Part shown: positions 35,554 to 44,040 of the stretch, piece after piece | How the letters are laid out: each line of letters starts with the position of its first letter | How positions within the stretch are numbered: position 1 is the stretch's first letter | Origin: Lachnospiraceae bacterium | GTDB taxonomy: Bacteria > Bacillota > Clostridia > Lachnospirales > Lachnospiraceae | Direction of reading: 5' to 3' | Length of the DNA: 57,291 nucleotides | NCBI GenBank assembly: GCA_024694625.1 | Contig: JAILJP010000090.1 | Span: 1-57,291, forward strand | Notes under the pieces: model-generated | Database searches by the model: none | What the model was told of the DNA's origin: nothing | The model's input: the letters and a program-made list of their open reading frames with translations, nothing else | Position numbers and translations under genes: made by a program

Positions 35554-36621
35554 ATGGAAATTAGATTTGTAAAACGCGACGTATTGAAGGAAAAACCTTC
35601 CGATGAGTCCAAATTGGGCTTTGGTAAGTACATGACAGACTATATGTTTGTTATGGACTGGACAAAGGATGAAGGATGGCACGATGCAAGAATTGAGCCC
35701 AACGCACCGATTCCTTTGGACCCGGCCTGTGTGACTCTTCACTATGCACAGGAAACCTTTGAAGGATTAAAGGCATATCGTACAGCAGAAGGAAAGATTC
35801 AGCTTTTCCGTCCTGAGATGAATGCTAAGAGAATGATTAATTCCAATGCACGTCTTTGCATGCCGGAATTCCCTGTAGACATGTTTGTGGAAGCAGTGAA
35901 GGCTATTGTAAAATGTGAAGAGGATTGGGTTCCCCATGCAAAGGATACATCCCTTTATATTCGTCCTTTTATGTTTGCTACAGAAGCAGCACTTGGTGTT
36001 CATATGGCAAGTGCTTATAAATTCATTATTATTTGTTGTCCTGTAGGTGCTTATTATCCTACCGGATTGGATCCTGTAAAGATTATGGTAGAAGACGAAC
36101 TGGTTCGTGCCGTAAAGGGTGGTACCGGATTTACCAAGTGCGGCGGAAACTATGCCGGCTCTATTCTTGGTCAGGTAAAAGCTGAAAAGATGGGCTATAC
36201 ACAGGTTCTTTGGTTAGACGGTGAAGAGAGAAAGTACGTAGAAGAAGTTGGTACCATGAATATTATGTTCAAGATTGCCGGCGAGATTTACACAGCACCT
36301 ATCGAGGGTACAGTACTTCCCGGTGTAACCCGTGATTCTATGATTCACTTGCTTCGTGACTGGGGTTACAAAGTGAATGAGACAAAACTTTCCGTTGATG
36401 ATTTAATGAAGGCAGGTCATGACGGTACTTTGGAAGAAGTATTCGGAACCGGTACTGCAGCAGTTATTTCTCCCGTTGGTGAACTTCGTTACAAAGATGA
36501 TGTGGTTACCATCAACGATATGAAGACCGGAGAACTCACTCAGAAACTCTACGATACTTTGACTGGTATTCAGTGGGGAAGACTTGAAGATAAGTATGGT
36601 TGGACCGTGCCGGTAGAATAG
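35554..36621 (+). CDS. ilvE: Branched-chain amino acid aminotransferase
   Basis: A class IV PLP aminotransferase that makes or degrades Leu, Ile and Val. At 355 residues it belongs to the longer BCAT form shared with Bacillus YwaA-type and eukaryotic enzymes. Typical segments: LHYAQETFEGLKAYR, the glycine-rich CGGNYAGS, and YVEEVGTMNIMF of the active site. TGGAGG lies 5 nt before the ATG at 35554; a TTG at 35542 would overlap it. It has its own promoter and terminator, with no other ilv or leu genes nearby and no T-box in the short leader. Confidence 0.92.
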   Translation: MEIRFVKRDVLKEKPSDESKLGFGKYMTDYMFVMDWTKDEGWHDARIEPNAPIPLDPACVTLHYAQETFEGLKAYRTAEGKIQLFRPEMNAKRMINSNARLCMPEFPVDMFVEAVKAIVKCEEDWVPHAKDTSLYIRPFMFATEAALGVHMASAYKFIIICCPVGAYYPTGLDPVKIMVEDELVRAVKGGTGFTKCGGNYAGSILGQVKAEKMGYTQVLWLDGEERKYVEEVGTMNIMFKIAGEIYTAPIEGTVLPGVTRDSMIHLLRDWGYKVNETKLSVDDLMKAGHDGTLEEVFGTGTAAVISPVGELRYKDDVVTINDMKTGELTQKLYDTLTGIQWGRLEDKYGWTVPVE

Positions 36622-36636
36622 ACACGGATATTCATC

Positions 36637-36690
36637 AAAAAAGGAAGATGGATATTGGTTATTTAGTACCAAGTTCACCTTCCTTTTTTT
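36637..36690 (+). terminator. Terminator after ilvE
   Basis: AAAAAAGGAAG pairs with CTTCCTTTTTTT; an inner TTGGT/ACCAA extends the stem. Confidence 0.8.
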
Positions 36691-36712
36691 ATAAAGAATT
36701 GTTTGCATGAAA

Positions 36713-36802
36713 AAAACAACCTAAACGGTAGGTTGTTTTAAAGGGGGTTATATAAAGGGGAAATACTTAAGGATGTGAAGGGGATCACATCTGCTCCTTA
36801 AG
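36713..36802 (+). promoter_or_regulatory. Two-hairpin element before the methyltransferase gene
   Basis: Hairpin 1: AAAACAACCTA/TAGGTTGTTTT (36713-36739). After a purine-rich AAGGGGGTTATATAAAGGGG comes hairpin 2: CTTAAG/CTTAAG outside GATGTGA-AGGGGA-TCACATC (36766-36802), which exposes AGGGGA in the loop. The design resembles the elements at 12297 and 57131 but the sequence differs. Confidence 0.45.
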
Positions 36803-36914
36803 ACAGTTATTATTATACGACCTCATGTGTGTAAAATCTATAGACTTATCGACGAAATAGACAAAAATATAACTATATAATTGTGCGGATTGCACAAAGG
36901 AGAGCAAGGGGAAT

Positions 36915-38378
36915 ATGAAAAGAGAGGACTTAACTCAGTTTCGCCGGGAAATAAAAGAGAATAAAGATGCGGGAAAAGAGTTGACCGAAAGATATGAAGA
37001 ACTTTTAGAGGCTCTTTATGATCCAGATGCTAAGATTCGCAAGAATACCGCCCTTTTAATAGGAGAACTTCCTTGGAAGGAAGAAGACAAAAACAAAATC
37101 TTACAGTCTCTTTTAAAAGCCTATGTGGATGAGGCGGTTCTTTATGTAAAAGCATCTTACTTAAAGGGGATTTTCAATTTGTCCGTGACCCTTTCCGCGG
37201 CAATGAAAGAACGACTGGAGCGTCGCTTGGACTATTTGCTAGAAGAAGAAGTGGCACCGGATAAAAAGAAGCACATCAAAGAGGAAAGTCGATGGATCAT
37301 GATGCTTCTGGAAAAGGAAGAACGGCCCCACACCTTTAAGGGAATGCAAAAAAAGGTTCCTTTGCTTTTGACAGTCCCCAAAGATCATGAAAACTATCTG
37401 CTTCACGAGTTGAAAAGAAAGGGTGCAAATCCCGAAGATTTAAGGAAAACTCCCTTTGGAATTCGGGTGATGACAGAGGATTTGTCCCCTATACTTTCTT
37501 CCCGTATATATGATAAAATATACTTTATCGTACCGATTCAAAGAGGCGGAAAATTACTTCTTTCCAATCGAAATGAAACCATTGCCACATCTATGTTGGC
37601 TCATATGCTTTCCATGTATTTGGAAGGAAGTGGTGCGATTCCTTTTCGGGTGAGTGTTCGCCTGGAAAATCCCGATAAGGATGAAACTCATAAAGTATCA
37701 GAGCTTTTCAGCGATACCTTGGAAGAATTGTTCCCTGGAAAACTTTACAATGCTCCCGGAAATTACGAAGTGGAGCTGTTTTTTGCCCAAAGAAAAGATG
37801 AAAGCTTTGGGATGTATTTGTGGATTCAGGCCTTTAAGAATGACCGCTTTTTGTATCGAAGCAAAAAGATGGACACCTCCATGGCACCTACGAAGGCAGC
37901 TACCATGTTGGAGATGGCGTATCCCTATTTGAAAGAAGAAGGCATTGTTTTGGATCCTTTCTGCGGATCCGGCACATTGTTAATCGAACGACAAAAGTTA
38001 AAAACACCCATGGAAACCTTTGGAACAGATACCTATCAAAAGGCCGTGGCGGAGGCACGAGAAGCTGCAAAGACTGAGGGAGTGGCCATCAATTTTATTC
38101 AAAGGGATTATTTTGATTTTACCTTTGACGGAATGTTTGATGAAATCGTTACAGAATTTCCGGATTTGTTTCATAAAGAAAAAGAAGAAAAATACCTATT
38201 CTTAAAGAAATTTTTCCAAACCTCTGTGGCCCTTACCAGAAGTGGAGCCGTATGGTTGGTGCTTACCAATGAAAACGGTTCGGTAAAACAGCAGATTAAG
38301 CGAACCGGCAAGGTTCGGCTTTTAAGGGAGATTCCTTTCGGAGGCAAGCGCAGCCTCTTCATTATAGAAAGAAAATAA
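36915..38378 (+). CDS. Putative RNA methyltransferase with HEAT-like and UPF0020 domains
   Basis: A 487-residue protein. Residues 20-140 form HEAT-like helical repeats, 145-300 resemble the THUMP-like substrate region of RlmKL/TRM-type enzymes, and 320-487 form a Rossmann SAM-dependent methylase of the UPF0020 class with motif I DPFCGSGT (347-354). The usual catalytic (D/N)PPY motif is replaced by VTEFPD (412-417), so N-methylation by the standard mechanism is doubtful. Target unknown, probably rRNA or tRNA by family. The ATG follows CAAGGGG. Confidence 0.75.
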   Translation: MKREDLTQFRREIKENKDAGKELTERYEELLEALYDPDAKIRKNTALLIGELPWKEEDKNKILQSLLKAYVDEAVLYVKASYLKGIFNLSVTLSAAMKERLERRLDYLLEEEVAPDKKKHIKEESRWIMMLLEKEERPHTFKGMQKKVPLLLTVPKDHENYLLHELKRKGANPEDLRKTPFGIRVMTEDLSPILSSRIYDKIYFIVPIQRGGKLLLSNRNETIATSMLAHMLSMYLEGSGAIPFRVSVRLENPDKDETHKVSELFSDTLEELFPGKLYNAPGNYEVELFFAQRKDESFGMYLWIQAFKNDRFLYRSKKMDTSMAPTKAATMLEMAYPYLKEEGIVLDPFCGSGTLLIERQKLKTPMETFGTDTYQKAVAEAREAAKTEGVAINFIQRDYFDFTFDGMFDEIVTEFPDLFHKEKEEKYLFLKKFFQTSVALTRSGAVWLVLTNENGSVKQQIKRTGKVRLLREIPFGGKRSLFIIERK

Positions 38379-38396
38379 CATGCAAGGAGGGCACCA

Positions 38397-41054
38397 ATGC
38401 TTTCAACAGTTTTTGAAAACGGTGTTCAAAAAGAATTAGATTTAAATATAGATTTTAATGCTTTCCAAAAAATGCAGGATGCCTTTTGTGAAAGTAATCA
38501 TGTATATGCTATGTGTTTCGATACTTGCTTTCGTGAGCTGACCCGCTTTTCCGGAAGTGAGGAAGAGGAAGACTATTTCCGTCGTTTTATCTCCAGAGAA
38601 TTACAGCAGGCTCTAGTGGCTTCCTTTGAAGATAATGGTATCGAAAACATTATCTCCGCTGAACCGGATGAACCTTTTGTATTTTTCAACGGTGTAGCGA
38701 TTCGAGATGATCTTGGCCGTCTTTTGGGGGTAATGATGGTGCTGGGTATCGCCGGTGAACTTTTGACATCGGAAGATGTCGTTCCCAAGGATGTACGTAC
38801 CACTTCTTATAATGACTTTAACAGCAGCGTGGGATTGATGGAAATCCTTATGCTTCATTATTTCTCTGCAAAGATGCGAGGGGACCGTTTGGAGACCCAG
38901 TTAGAAGAAAAAGAACTTTCCGGGAATCATATGCGAACCCTTCTTCGCAGAAATGAAACCTTGACTTCTGTATTAAAGCGTATGGAGTCAGACAATGATT
39001 TTGCAAAGATTGCAGAAGATATTTTAGGGGATATTGGCTCTTTTATGGAACTGGCCAACGCTTCCCTACTTCGACTAAATCCGGATGAGCATACGGTGGA
39101 TATGATTTGCGAATGGGTTGGCCGCGGTGGAAAAAGTTTCATTTCCAAATTCTTCGGAGTGGAAAAATCCACCATTCCTTTCTTTACGGGAAGACCTTAT
39201 ACCATTTCTTCCGATGCGATTTTGCCGGAGAATTTCCAAGCCTATTTCTTGAACTACAATATTTCCGCTGGTGTATTTTTGCCTCTTTTGGTAAATGACA
39301 AGTTAGGTATGTATGTTTGCTTTACTATGGGGGAAGAAGAAAAGAAATGGTCTGTGGATGATGTAAAACTTTTAAATGATATTAAGGTGGTGCTTCAGTC
39401 CATCTTGGTCAAAAGAGTTACAAAGAATTCCCTCGCTTCTTCCTATGCGGCATTGGATGCTATTTTAGAAAATGCCGGATGCGGAATTTGCGTAAATGAC
39501 GTAAAGGCAAAAACGGTTTTGTACACCAATGAAACCTTTCACCATATATTTGACAATATTAAGGACCGTCAGGATTTTGAAAGGATGTTACTTTCCTCCA
39601 CGGAACCTATAGAAAACATTAGTGAATACTATACACAGCAGTCACAAAAATGGTATCAGATTTCTTTTTCCAACATTCATTGGGTGGATGGAAGAGAAGT
39701 TCGTTTAAGTACCATTTACGATATTACTGATGTAAAGAACTATCAGCAGAAAATCGAAGAGCAGGCCATTACGGACTATTTGACCGGTCTTTACAATCGT
39801 ATGCAGTTTGAAAAGGATTTAAAATCCGCTATTCGGGATGCGGTTCGTTCCGGAGAACAGGGTACCTTTGTTTACCTTGATTTAGATGATTTCAAGGATA
39901 TCAATGATGGTTTGGGCCATAGTGAAGGTGACGAGTTCTTGCAAAAAACAGGCGCGGCCTTAGAGACCATTTGTCGTGGAAAGGCGACTTGTTACCGATT
40001 GGGCGGAGATGAATTTGCCATTATTATTCCTGCTACTTCCAGAGACTTCACGGAGAGCATTATCGGTACCGTACAGCGTCGTTTTGGTGAACTCTGGAAT
40101 TTGGGAGATTCCGAATATTTTTGCACTGCGTGCCTAGGTGTGGTATCCTTCCCAAAAGATGGCACAAAGGTAAATGTGCTGATGCAAAGAGCGGATATTG
40201 CTCTTTATTCCGCAAAGCAAAAAGGAAAGAACAAGATAGAATACTATTCCAAAACCAACGATCGGGAAGCAGTCCATCGTTTGGATATGGAGCGGGCTAT
40301 GCGAAAAGCTGTGGCAGAGGATTGCGAAGAATTCGAAGTCTTCTACCAGCCTTTGGTGGATGCCAGCAATTTATCTCACCCTTGTTGTGGGGCGGAAGCT
40401 TTGGTAAGATGGAACTCAAAAGAATTGGGTATGGTGATGCCGGTGGACTTTATTCCTTTGGCAGAATATTTAGGTCTTATCCTTCCCATTGGAGAGCATG
40501 TGCTTCGGGAAGCCTGCAGACGTTGTAAGTTTTGGAATGACTTTGGTCATCCTCAGTACAGCGTAAATGTTAACCTTTCATTGGTTCAGCTTTTGCAGGG
40601 GAACATCGTGGACACCGTTCAGGATGTGTTAATTGAGACAGGACTTTTTGCCCAAAATCTTACTTTGGAAGTTACAGAATCTTTGGCTGCAATTGATGCA
40701 GATAAGATACAAAAGAAACTGGAAGAATTACGGGAACTCGGGGTACGGCTTGCATTGGATGACTTTGGTACCGGATATTCTTCTCTTGGCAGATTAAAAG
40801 ATATGCCGGTGGACGTATTAAAGATTGATAAGTGCTTTGTGGACGAAATGGGAAAAGATCATTTCTCCGATGCCTTTATTCAGTCTGTGTCCACGTTGGC
40901 CGATTCCATTAATGTGGATGTGGTCGTAGAGGGAGTTGAATTGGAATCGCAACAGGATGCGATTCGCAATATGAAGGTGGATATGGTTCAGGGGTATTTG
41001 TATGACAAACCTCTGTCCAAAGAGGAGTTCGAAGAAAAATATTTGAATGTTTAG
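38397..41054 (+). CDS. Cytoplasmic GGDEF-EAL protein with PocR-like, GAF and PAS domains
   Basis: An 885-residue soluble bifunctional-type c-di-GMP enzyme. A PocR-like sensory domain (about 1-165) precedes a GAF domain (about 190-340), PAS (about 350-450), GGDEF with intact RLGGDEF (about 536-540) and EAL with GAEALVRW (about 666), LEVTES, DDFGTGYSS, LKID and VEGVE. Both enzymatic motifs look active, so net activity depends on the inputs. No TM helix is seen. GGAGG lies 7 nt before the ATG. It follows the methyltransferase by 18 nt and precedes clpX by 14 nt. Confidence 0.9.
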   Translation: MLSTVFENGVQKELDLNIDFNAFQKMQDAFCESNHVYAMCFDTCFRELTRFSGSEEEEDYFRRFISRELQQALVASFEDNGIENIISAEPDEPFVFFNGVAIRDDLGRLLGVMMVLGIAGELLTSEDVVPKDVRTTSYNDFNSSVGLMEILMLHYFSAKMRGDRLETQLEEKELSGNHMRTLLRRNETLTSVLKRMESDNDFAKIAEDILGDIGSFMELANASLLRLNPDEHTVDMICEWVGRGGKSFISKFFGVEKSTIPFFTGRPYTISSDAILPENFQAYFLNYNISAGVFLPLLVNDKLGMYVCFTMGEEEKKWSVDDVKLLNDIKVVLQSILVKRVTKNSLASSYAALDAILENAGCGICVNDVKAKTVLYTNETFHHIFDNIKDRQDFERMLLSSTEPIENISEYYTQQSQKWYQISFSNIHWVDGREVRLSTIYDITDVKNYQQKIEEQAITDYLTGLYNRMQFEKDLKSAIRDAVRSGEQGTFVYLDLDDFKDINDGLGHSEGDEFLQKTGAALETICRGKATCYRLGGDEFAIIIPATSRDFTESIIGTVQRRFGELWNLGDSEYFCTACLGVVSFPKDGTKVNVLMQRADIALYSAKQKGKNKIEYYSKTNDREAVHRLDMERAMRKAVAEDCEEFEVFYQPLVDASNLSHPCCGAEALVRWNSKELGMVMPVDFIPLAEYLGLILPIGEHVLREACRRCKFWNDFGHPQYSVNVNLSLVQLLQGNIVDTVQDVLIETGLFAQNLTLEVTESLAAIDADKIQKKLEELRELGVRLALDDFGTGYSSLGRLKDMPVDVLKIDKCFVDEMGKDHFSDAFIQSVSTLADSINVDVVVEGVELESQQDAIRNMKVDMVQGYLYDKPLSKEEFEEKYLNV

Positions 41055-41068
41055 AAAGCAGGTAACTT

Positions 41069-42562
41069 ATGTCAAAAGACGAAGAATTGGAAATCCACTC
41101 AGAAGATAACGAAAATGATGATTATGAAAATATTTGTTACGTTTGTCGCAGACCGGAGAGCGTAGCCGGCAAAATGGTTCAGGTGGCGCCTGGGCTTATG
41201 ATTTGTCCCGACTGTATGCAAAAAACCTTTGACAGCGTTTCCAACATGGGATTTAGTATGAACGATTTGAATTCCATGATGGGTGCACCTCAAACAAACA
41301 GTGAGGATGACGAAGACAAGCAGGATAACAACAATCACATTCCAAACATTTCTTTCTTAAATCTTTCGGATTTAACCGGATTTGGTGTACCAAATTCCCA
41401 GAGATTAAAAAAGAAAAAGAAGAAAAAAGACGGTGAGAAAAAAGAAGCGCCGGTGATTGATATCAAAAATATTCCTCCGCCACACGAGATTAAAGCCCGT
41501 TTGGATGAGCATGTGGTTGGACAGGAATACGCCAAAAAGGTTATGTCCGTAGCGGTTTACAATCACTATAAGAGAGTGTCTCAGATGGACAATCTTTTGG
41601 ATGACGACGGTGTGGAAATTGAAAAGTCCAACATGCTGATGATTGGACCCACCGGTTCCGGTAAGACCTATATGGTAAAGACCCTGGCCCGTCTTTTGGA
41701 TGTGCCTTTGGCGATTACCGATGCCACTTCATTGACAGAAGCCGGATATATCGGTGATGATATTGAGTCCGTTGTTTCTAAGCTTTTGGCAGCTGCTGAC
41801 AATGATGTAGAACGTGCGGAAAAAGGTATTATCTTTATCGATGAGATTGATAAACTTGCCAAAAAGAAAAACACGAATCAAAGAGATGTTTCCGGTGAAT
41901 CCGTTCAGCAGGGAATGCTGAAGTTATTGGAAGGTGCGGAAGTGGAAGTTCCTGTGGGAGCCTCTTCTAAAAATGCTATGGTGCCTATGACCACCATTGA
42001 TACAGGAAATATCCTCTTTATTTGCGGTGGAGCTTTCCCGGATTTGGCAGACATCATTAAAGAACGTTTGAATAAAGCATCTTCCATGGGCTTTGTAGCG
42101 GACTTAAAGGATAAATACGACAAAGAAGAAAACATTTTGTCAAAAGTAACGGTAGAAGACTTAAGAAAGTTTGGTATGATTCCGGAATTTATCGGAAGAC
42201 TTCCTATTATTTATTCGTTGGAAGCTTTGTCAGAAGATATGTTTGTTCGTATTTTGACTGAGCCGAAAAATGCCATTACAAAACAGTATCAGAAGTTGTT
42301 AAGCTTTGATGAAGTGAAATTGGAATTTGAAGAAGGCGCCCTTCGTGCCATTGCAAAAAAAGCAAAGGAAAAAGAATTGGGAGCCCGTGCCCTTCGTTCC
42401 ATTATTGAAGAGTTTATGCTGGATATCATGTATGAGATTCCAAAGGACGATAATATTGGAACGGTAGTAATTACCGAAGAATACGTGGAGAAAAAAGGCG
42501 GACCGAAGATTATTCCAAGAGACCACAGCATTACAGCAAAGAAGGAAGTAGCGGAGAACTAG
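41069..42562 (+). CDS. clpX: ClpX-family AAA+ unfoldase
   Basis: A 497-residue unfoldase that feeds proteins into ClpP. N-terminal zinc finger C23, C26, C46, C49; a low-complexity acidic then lysine-rich insert (75-130) that standard ClpX (about 420 residues) lacks; Walker A GPTGSGKT (193-200); pore loop GYIG (226-229); Walker B FIDEID (256-261); MGF (340-342) at the position of the IGF loop that docks ClpP. There is no clpP, tig or lon next to it, so this could be a second ClpX specialised for other substrates. The small unknown gene downstream begins 1 nt after its stop. Confidence 0.88.
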   Translation: MSKDEELEIHSEDNENDDYENICYVCRRPESVAGKMVQVAPGLMICPDCMQKTFDSVSNMGFSMNDLNSMMGAPQTNSEDDEDKQDNNNHIPNISFLNLSDLTGFGVPNSQRLKKKKKKKDGEKKEAPVIDIKNIPPPHEIKARLDEHVVGQEYAKKVMSVAVYNHYKRVSQMDNLLDDDGVEIEKSNMLMIGPTGSGKTYMVKTLARLLDVPLAITDATSLTEAGYIGDDIESVVSKLLAAADNDVERAEKGIIFIDEIDKLAKKKNTNQRDVSGESVQQGMLKLLEGAEVEVPVGASSKNAMVPMTTIDTGNILFICGGAFPDLADIIKERLNKASSMGFVADLKDKYDKEENILSKVTVEDLRKFGMIPEFIGRLPIIYSLEALSEDMFVRILTEPKNAITKQYQKLLSFDEVKLEFEEGALRAIAKKAKEKELGARALRSIIEEFMLDIMYEIPKDDNIGTVVITEEYVEKKGGPKIIPRDHSITAKKEVAEN

Positions 42563-42563
42563 A

Positions 42564-43052
42564 ATGCGGGTGTACAAAATCCAAAATGTAAAAGATATGA
42601 TGGCAAAGATTCTCATGCAGGATTGCTTTGACGATTTTTTGGTATCTGAGATTAAGATTTTGGGAAAAGCCAATTTGTTTCTGACGGGAAGTCCTGCGGA
42701 AGGTTTCTTTCCTGCGAAAGAGTTGGACGAAAGTGGTTATATTCCCTATGCTACAGTTCGTTCCCTTTGCTTTGATATGATTAAAGGGGAAAAGCAACCG
42801 GAGTCTTTTACCTTTATGTTTTTACTTTCCAGAGAGAAGGTGGAAGCACTTTTGGATGAATGTGACAGCACGCTGCAGCCTTCCGATGTGGAAAGCCTTT
42901 CGTTTTTGGTACGCTTTAAAGGGGGAGAGCTTACCGTAACCACCGGTAGTGCCTTGAAGATTTTTACCATGGATAAGAGTTTAAATATAGCCTGGGAAAA
43001 GTGGGTGGAGAATTATTTGACCACTTTACAGATTGGGTTTGATGAAATCTAA
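42564..43052 (+). CDS. Conserved hypothetical protein coupled to clpX
   Basis: A 162-residue soluble protein. It may belong to the clostridial DUF5721 family, but I cannot verify that. Visible features are a hydrophobic-alternating middle (FTFMFLLSREKVEALL) and a mixed alpha/beta pattern, with no catalytic motif. It starts 1 nt after the clpX stop with GGAG inside the clpX end, so translation is coupled and a role linked to ClpX, such as an adaptor, is conceivable (inference only). Confidence 0.75.
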   Translation: MRVYKIQNVKDMMAKILMQDCFDDFLVSEIKILGKANLFLTGSPAEGFFPAKELDESGYIPYATVRSLCFDMIKGEKQPESFTFMFLLSREKVEALLDECDSTLQPSDVESLSFLVRFKGGELTVTTGSALKIFTMDKSLNIAWEKWVENYLTTLQIGFDEI

Positions 43053-43063
43053 AAAGGAAGTTA

Positions 43064-43118
43064 AGTATCGCTAAATCACTGGGGAAACCTTGAAAAAAGG
43101 GAAGCGATACTATATGAT
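43064..43118 (+). promoter_or_regulatory. Promoter of degV with flanking inverted repeat
   Basis: TTGAAA (43090-43095), 17 nt, TATGAT (43113-43118). The degV ATG is 6 nt after the -10, so the mRNA should be leaderless. AGTATCGCT (43064-43072) and AGCGATACT (43103-43111) form a perfect 9-nt inverted repeat around the -35 and could be an operator. Confidence 0.7.
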
Positions 43119-43124
43119 AAACTT

Positions 43125-43958
43125 ATGTATAAGATAGTAATTGACAGTTGTGGAGAACTGTTTGAAGAGATGAAAAATAACGCTCATTTTTCAAATGTTG
43201 CGCTTACATTGGAAGTGGGAGACTACTCTGTGATGGATGATGAGAATTTCAATCAGGCGGAATTCTTGCAAAAAGTAGCAGAGTATGATGGTACGCCGAA
43301 GTCTGCCTGTCCGTCTCCTTCTGCTTATATGGCAGAGATGGAAGATGTGGACCGCGTTTATATCATCACCTTGTCTTCTCAATTGTCCGGTTCTTACAAC
43401 AGCGCCGTTTTGGCAAAGAATCTTTTTGAAGAAGAGGAAGAAGATGTGCAGATTCACGTCTTTGATTCTAAGTCTGCGTCCATTGGTCAGACATTAATTG
43501 GCAAAAAGATTGCTGAGTTAGAAGAGGCTGGAAAGAGTTTTGATGAGGTAGTATCTGAGACAGAAGCCTATATTGAAACACAGCATACGTTCTTTGTGTT
43601 GGAGACCTTGGAGACTTTGCGTAAAGCGGGCCGTCTTTCAAACCTTAAGTCAATGATTGCCAATACATTGAATATTAAGCCCATTATGGGTTCTACTGAA
43701 ATTGGTAGCATTCAGCAACTTGGTCAGGCCAGAGGAATGAAAAAGGCCTTGGATAAGATGGCTGATTTTATGATGGAGGTTACACCCAACACGGAGGAGA
43801 GAGTGTTGGCGATTTCTCACTGCAATTGCCCGGATACGGCTGAGATGCTAAAAGAGCGGGTGGAAGCCAGAGGAAAATTCAAAGAAATCATCGTGGTTGA
43901 CACTAATGGTGTGTCCAGTATGTATGCAAATGATGGTGGGGTAATTATGGTTGTATAA
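43125..43958 (+). CDS. degV: DegV family fatty-acid-binding protein
   Basis: A 277-residue DegV/FakB-type protein that binds a fatty acid and presents it to fatty acid kinase FakA. The start MYKIVIDSCGEL and segments PKSACPSPSAYM, TLSSQLSGSYNSA, FDSKSASIGQ and TLRKAGRLSNLK are characteristic. No Shine-Dalgarno lies at a usable distance; the promoter -10 is 6 nt before the ATG, implying a leaderless message. No fakA is in the window. A terminator follows. Confidence 0.9.
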   Translation: MYKIVIDSCGELFEEMKNNAHFSNVALTLEVGDYSVMDDENFNQAEFLQKVAEYDGTPKSACPSPSAYMAEMEDVDRVYIITLSSQLSGSYNSAVLAKNLFEEEEEDVQIHVFDSKSASIGQTLIGKKIAELEEAGKSFDEVVSETEAYIETQHTFFVLETLETLRKAGRLSNLKSMIANTLNIKPIMGSTEIGSIQQLGQARGMKKALDKMADFMMEVTPNTEERVLAISHCNCPDTAEMLKERVEARGKFKEIIVVDTNGVSSMYANDGGVIMVV

Positions 43959-43991
43959 AAAATGTAATAAAATGATTACATATTAATTTGC

Positions 43992-44019
43992 AAGGGGAGC
44001 GAAAGCTCCCTTTGTTTTT
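43992..44019 (+). terminator. Terminator after degV
   Basis: AAGGGGAGC-GAAA-GCTCCCTTT followed by GTTTTTG. Confidence 0.82.
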
Positions 44020-44040
44020 GCTATAAGGAAAGAGGAAATC

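Noticed and set aside
41395-41445. Frameshift in the A-rich lysine tract of clpX
   Set aside because: The frame is open on both sides and the downstream AAA+ core is complete in the same frame.
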